DNA of 64,000 nucleotides. Origin: Nomia melanderi (taxonomy: Eukaryota > Arthropoda > Insecta > Hymenoptera > Halictidae). Of the stretch, positions 63,101-64,000 are shown in pieces. Under the pieces are notes generated by a model, which was not told the origin of the DNA, ran no database searches, and saw only the letters and a list, made by a program, of their open reading frames with translations. Both the position numbers and the translations under genes were made by a program. Position 1 is the stretch's first letter. Each line of letters starts with the position of its first letter. Location: positions 124,001-188,000 of the forward strand of contig NW_027475160.1 in NCBI RefSeq assembly GCF_051020985.1, in the 5' to 3' direction.

Positions 63101-63461
63101 ATCAAATATATATCTGGTGATATTTCGGGTGCTATTAAAGATAGCGCGATAAATCAAAGTGCATTGTCTGTAGGAGGCCCTGGCGCATGCATCTGTGCAG
63201 CGGCAACGACCTCGGACCACCAGGGGCCGAGAAAACCACCGTCACATGGGGCCGGACACTCAGGGTCAGGGAAAAATCAAATATACATCTGTTGATATCT
63301 CGGGTGCTATTACAGATAGCGCAAAAAATCAAAGTGCTTTGTCCGTAGGAGGCCCCTGCGCGTGAATCTGTGCAGCAGGAACGACATCGGACCACCAGGG
63401 GCCGAGAAAATTACAGATTTTCGGTGTCCGTCACCAAAATTCATGTAAAAATCCAGCATAT
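58864..63461 (+). repeat. Divergent-patch monomers, cluster 4 (six patches)
   Basis: Patches at 58,864-58,914, 59,039-59,089, 59,563-59,613 and their copies at 62,712-62,762, 62,887-62,937 and 63,411-63,461. These have drifted furthest: TTTTCGGTATCCG, AATTTCGGTATACG and TTTTCGGTGTCCG replace ATATTCGGAATCCG, with CAATGTCATG, CAATGTCGTG and AAATTCATG following. The first two sit in adjacent monomers, 175 bp apart, which I saw nowhere else. Confidence 0.85.
60153..62617. repeat. Satellite section inside the 22-monomer unit
   Basis: About 14 monomers, mostly of the common GTCTCATGG form. Shorter offsets are nested here: TCTCGAGTGC with TAGAGGTAGCGC occurs at about 60,850 and again 1,050 bp on. 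Segment 60,962-61,272 (CTGATGATATC, GATACCGCAATAAATC, GGCAAATG, CTGGCCAGCGGG, CAGCGGAAAATCC, ATTACAAATAGCG) matches 62,362-62,672 at 1,400 bp. CTGGCCAGC monomers lead into both copies of the divergent block. Confidence 0.78.
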
Positions 63462-64000
63462 ATATGGTGCTTTCTCGGGTGCTACTACAGATAGCGCAAT
63501 AAATCAAAGTGCATTGTCTGTCGGAGGCCCTGGCGCATGAATCTGGGCAGCGGGAACGACCCCGGACCACCAGGGGCCGAGAAAACCACCGTCTCATGGG
63601 GCCGGACACTCAGGGTCAGGGGAAAATCCAATACATATCTGGTGATATCTCGGGTGCTATTAGAGATAGCGCAATAAACCAAAGTGATTTATCGGCAGGA
63701 GGCCCCGGCGCATGAATCTGTGCAGCGGGAACGACCTCGGACCACCAGGGGCCGAGAAAACCTGCGTCTCATTGGCCGGACACTCAGGGCCTGGGGAAAA
63801 TCCAATATATATCTGGTGATATCTAGGGTGCTATTAGATATAGCGCAATAAACCAAAGTGAATTATCTGCAGGAGGCCCTGGTGCATGCATCTGTGCAGC
63901 GGAAACGACCTCGCACCACCAGGGGCCGAGAAAACCACCGACATTTGATGAGGGACTGTCAGGGACAGGGAAAAATCCAGCATATATCTGGTGATATCTC
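62618..64000. repeat. 22-monomer higher-order unit, copy 2, cut by window end
   Basis: Repeats 58,770-60,152. In the lines I compared directly I found no difference over 1,383 bp, so it is the most recent long duplication in the window or, less interestingly, an assembly duplication. The second copy must continue beyond base 64,000 if the unit is a complete tandem. Confidence 0.9.

Larger units (their letters stand above)
1..64000. repeat. Satellite DNA array, ~175 bp monomer, head-to-tail
   Basis: The whole window is one tandem array. A landmark GATATC followed by TCGG recurs about every 175 bp from the first to the last line, giving roughly 366 monomers in one orientation. Monomers start in the window mid-unit and leave it mid-unit, so neither array edge is present. 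No unique sequence longer than a few bases interrupts the periodicity. Homologous blocks are offset by whole-monomer multiples (350, 525, 699, 874, 1,049, 1,927, 2,626, 2,803, 3,149, 3,848 bp), the mark of unequal exchange or conversion acting on whole monomers. A nucleosome-sized monomer with higher-order blocks is typical of centromeric or pericentromeric satellites of eukaryotes; placing it at a centromere is inference. I do not recognise the family. It could also be a subtelomeric or interstitial heterochromatic block. Confidence 0.97.

Noticed and set aside
1..64000. Hundreds of open reading frames of 60-162 codons on both strands, including recurrent minus-strand Arg/Cys-rich peptides
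   Set aside because: The same peptides recur every ~175 bp on both strands and in several frames. Because 175 leaves remainder 1 when divided by 3, the frame shifts with each monomer and closes within one to three units. Lengths vary only where a one-base indel joins two frames. There is no conserved start context and no domain.
1..64000. CRISPR array, because of regular direct repeats
   Set aside because: There are no unique spacers: the whole 175 bp period is repeated, far longer than CRISPR units, and no cas gene or leader is present.
1..64000. tRNA gene or tRNA-derived repeat, suggested by TGGCGCATGAAT and the hairpin in CTCGGACC...GGGCCGAG
   Set aside because: The A-box and B-box likenesses are weak. 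No B-box of the form GGTTCGAATCC and no cloverleaf of the right length or ending could be built.
1..64000. G-quadruplex from the G-runs of the monomer
   Set aside because: The consensus has G-runs at positions 84-86, 105-108, 130-133, 145-147 and 151-154, but most loops are 11-21 bases. That is too long for a standard quadruplex with confidence.
1..64000. Identification as a known ~171-180 bp satellite (primate alpha satellite, frog centromeric repeat, plant centromere repeats)
   Set aside because: Only the length agrees. I do not recognise the sequence and could not run a search, and the 53% GC composition differs from the AT-rich alpha satellite.

Overview
The window is a single uninterrupted satellite DNA array. 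From base 1 to base 64,000 it consists of head-to-tail copies of a monomer of about 175 bp, roughly 366 copies, all in the same orientation. I found no protein gene, RNA gene, transposon, CRISPR array or other unique DNA. Open reading frames occur on both strands, but the same peptides recur every ~175 bp. Because 175 is not a multiple of three, each frame closes within one to three monomers, so these frames are by-products of the repeat.

This architecture points to a eukaryotic centromeric or pericentromeric (or other heterochromatic) satellite: a nucleosome-sized monomer, strict head-to-tail order, monomer variants, and higher-order blocks of whole monomers copied in tandem. I do not recognise the sequence and cannot name the species. 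The consensus is unusual for such a satellite in being about 53% GC and rich in CpG (9 per monomer, observed/expected about 0.74). The ~175 bp length is shared by many unrelated satellites, so length alone does not identify it.

Layout, left to right. 1-9.7 kb: mixed monomers with short duplications (699, 875 and 1,400 bp) and a local variant that has lost the conserved CATG. 9.7-15.1 kb: duplications offset by 875 and 2,097 bp. 14.1-24.6 kb: a 34-monomer (5,945 bp) segment copied in tandem, the copies differing by gain or loss of whole groups of monomers. 24.6-30.6 kb: blocks offset by 3,324 and 874 bp. 30.6-38.7 kb: an 18-monomer (3,149 bp) repeat followed by an 11-monomer (1,925 bp) repeat. 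38.7-44.1 kb: a 15-monomer (2,626 bp) repeat and a 3-monomer duplication. 44.9-50.8 kb: an 11-monomer (1,927 bp) repeat plus a dimer duplication. 50.8-56.4 kb: a clean 16-monomer (2,803 bp) tandem duplication. 58.1-64 kb: a dimer duplication and a 22-monomer (3,848 bp) repeat that runs off the window.

Over this patchwork lie sequence modules that move between monomers. The clearest is a divergent ~50 bp patch, present 29 times but absent from 29.15 to 48.18 kb. A second is a variant, found eight times between 45.8 and 55.6 kb, that matches eight of the nine essential bases of the mammalian CENP-B box. All duplication boundaries were found by eye and are good to about 20 bp; percent identities were not computed.
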